DNA of 7,429 nt from an uncultured Carnobacterium sp. (lineage in GTDB: Bacteria; Bacillota; Bacilli; Lactobacillales; Aerococcaceae), in assembly GCA_937923125.1 (NCBI GenBank), contig CALALK010000114.1:1-7429 (forward strand), given 5' to 3'. A program made the position numbers and the translations under genes. This document shows, in pieces, positions 6,113 through 7,429 of this stretch. The stretch's first letter is position 1. The number at the start of each line of letters is the position of its first letter. A model generated the notes under the pieces. The model did no database searches, was not told where the DNA came from, and worked only from the letters and a program-made list of their open reading frames with translations.

Positions 6113-7429
6113 ATGTTTAAATTTTTACAAAAAATTGGGAAGGCCTTTATGTTGCCGATTGCCATTTTACCGGCAGCAGGTTTGTTATTAGGGATTGGTG
6201 GAGCTTTATCCAACCCGGTAACAGTAGCCACATATCCTGTATTAAATAACGACGTATTACAAGCCATCTTTAAAGTAATGAGCCAAGCAGGGGAAGTTAT
6301 CTTTGCGAACCTTTCACTTCTTCTCTGTGTGGGCTTATGTATCGGTTTAGCAAAACGTGACAAAGGGACTGCAGCACTTGCTGGGGTAACTGGTTACATC
6401 GTAATGACTGCAACAATCAAAGCTCTTGTAGGATTATATATGGGTAAAGATGCTTCAATTGATACTGGGGTTATTGGTGCTCTCGTGGTAGGTGCAATTA
6501 CAGTTTGGTTGCATAACCGTTATAACAATATTCAGTTGCCACAAGTACTAGGATTCTTTGGTGGTAGCCGTTTTGTACCAATCGTAACTTCATTTGCATC
6601 TATCTTTATTGGAGCTATCTTCTTCGTAGTATGGCCACCATTCCAACAATTATTAGTTTCAACTGGTGGATATATCTCACAAGCAGGTCCTATTGGTACA
6701 TTCTTATATGGATTCTTAATGCGTTTATGTGGTGCAGTCGGATTACACCATATGATTTATCCAATGTTCTGGTATACAGAATTAGGTGGAGTTGAAGTTG
6801 TAGCTGGTCAAACAATTGCAGGGGCTCAAAAAATCTTCTTTGCTCAATTGGCAGATCCTAACCACGTAGGTTTATTTACTGAAGGAACTCGTTTCTTCGC
6901 TGGTCGTTTCTCAACAATGATGTTCGGTCTTCCAGCTGCCTGCTTAGCAATGTATCACTGTGTACCAAAAGATCGTCGTAAAAAATACGCTGGTCTATTC
7001 TTCGGGGTTGCATTAACTTCATTCATCACTGGTATTACAGAACCAATCGAATTCATGTTCTTATTCGTAAGTCCAGTATTATATGTTGTTCACGCATTCC
7101 TTGATGGGGTAAGTTTCTTCATTGCGGATATTCTTAATATCTCAATCGGTAATACATTCTCTGGTGGGGTGATTGACTTCACATTATTCGGGGTATTACA
7201 AGGTAACGATAAGACAAACTGGTTATTACAAATTCCATTCGGTTTAATCTGGAGTGGTCTATACTATGTAGTATTCAGATGGTTCATCACTCAATTTAAC
7301 GTAGCAACTCCTGGTCGTCTTGAAGATTCTTTAGAATTAGATGACAAACCAGTTGTTGAAACTCGCGACAGCTTGAAACAAGACAGTGTTCGTATTATCG
7401 AAGCTCTCGGTGGAGCAGAAAATATTGAA
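6113..7429 (+). CDS. PTS permease, glucose/GlcNAc family EIIC (probably EIICB), 3' truncated by window edge
   Basis: This sugar phosphotransferase permease imports and phosphorylates its sugar in one step. The frame stays open for 439 codons from the ATG at 6113 to the right edge; AAGGGGG (6098-6104) supports the start. The EIIC domain (about 1-397) has around ten hydrophobic segments. It shows family marks such as LPIAILPAAGLLLGIGGAL (14-32), GLHHMIYP (210-217) and TGITEPIEFMFLFVSPVLY (306-324, with the sugar-binding-type E310). A hydrophilic linker (about 398-423) leads to SVRIIEALGGAENIE (425-439), the first strand and helix of a EIIB domain. The EIIB cysteine and any EIIA domain lie beyond the window. 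The specific sugar cannot be read from the sequence: glucose, GlcNAc and ManNAc all fit the family. Cotranscription with nanE favours an N-acetylated hexosamine; pneumococcal NanP is a comparable case. Confidence 0.93.
   Translation, partial: MFKFLQKIGKAFMLPIAILPAAGLLLGIGGALSNPVTVATYPVLNNDVLQAIFKVMSQAGEVIFANLSLLLCVGLCIGLAKRDKGTAALAGVTGYIVMTATIKALVGLYMGKDASIDTGVIGALVVGAITVWLHNRYNNIQLPQVLGFFGGSRFVPIVTSFASIFIGAIFFVVWPPFQQLLVSTGGYISQAGPIGTFLYGFLMRLCGAVGLHHMIYPMFWYTELGGVEVVAGQTIAGAQKIFFAQLADPNHVGLFTEGTRFFAGRFSTMMFGLPAACLAMYHCVPKDRRKKYAGLFFGVALTSFITGITEPIEFMFLFVSPVLYVVHAFLDGVSFFIADILNISIGNTFSGGVIDFTLFGVLQGNDKTNWLLQIPFGLIWSGLYYVVFRWFITQFNVATPGRLEDSLELDDKPVVETRDSLKQDSVRIIEALGGAENIE

Noticed and set aside
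6031..6363. Reverse-strand open frame of 110 codons opposite the nanE end and PTS start
   Set aside because: It lies antisense to two strong genes, has no family motif, and is best explained as a shadow frame.

Overview
This window looks like a piece of ordinary low-GC Gram-positive chromosome, most likely from Lactobacillales (Enterococcus, Carnobacterium or Granulicatella-like). The evidence is AT-rich DNA, strong GGAGG-type ribosome binding sites, U-tailed hairpin terminators, and the gene order DUF1292 protein - mltG - udk - greA - liaFSR. In Bacillus, mltG and udk are separated by several genes (yrrM-yrrN-yrrO). Here they are 3 bases apart, which is the compact form I would expect in lactic acid bacteria. 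I infer the family from gene order and protein character, not from a database match. All genes are on the + strand.

Region by region: (1) Bases 1-89 hold the last 15 codons of an upstream gene, probably a YrzB-like DUF1292 protein, and its terminator. (2) Bases 122-2019 are a two-gene unit, mltG (septal-type peptidoglycan terminase) and udk (uridine kinase), with its own promoter and a strong terminator. (3) Bases 2063-2673 are a single-gene unit, greA (transcript cleavage factor). (4) Bases 2682-5238 are the liaF-liaS-liaR cell-envelope stress operon. The genes overlap by 4 and 1 bases. Upstream lies a good LiaR-box-like palindrome, and the promoter has a good -10 but no recognisable -35, as expected for an activated, self-regulated operon. 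(5) Bases 5241-7429 hold a sugar-catabolic unit: nanE (ManNAc-6-phosphate 2-epimerase) followed 35 bases later by a glucose/GlcNAc-family PTS permease. The permease runs off the right edge at the start of its EIIB domain.

How they work together: MltG and LiaFSR both concern the cell envelope, Udk and GreA are housekeeping functions, and NanE plus the PTS permease form a plausible minimal route from an N-acetylated hexosamine (ManNAc is the simplest guess) to GlcNAc-6-phosphate. I see no mobile element, CRISPR array, tRNA or rRNA, and no gene-free stretch over 300 bases. The least expected structure is in the nanE promoter region. Three copies of a 15-base element, TGAAA-N4-TTWCTA, lie 51 and 31 bases apart, close to whole numbers of helical turns, and the last copy overlaps the -35 hexamer. 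A separate 8-base inverted repeat spans the same promoter. I found no convincing evidence of an undescribed system in the coding regions.
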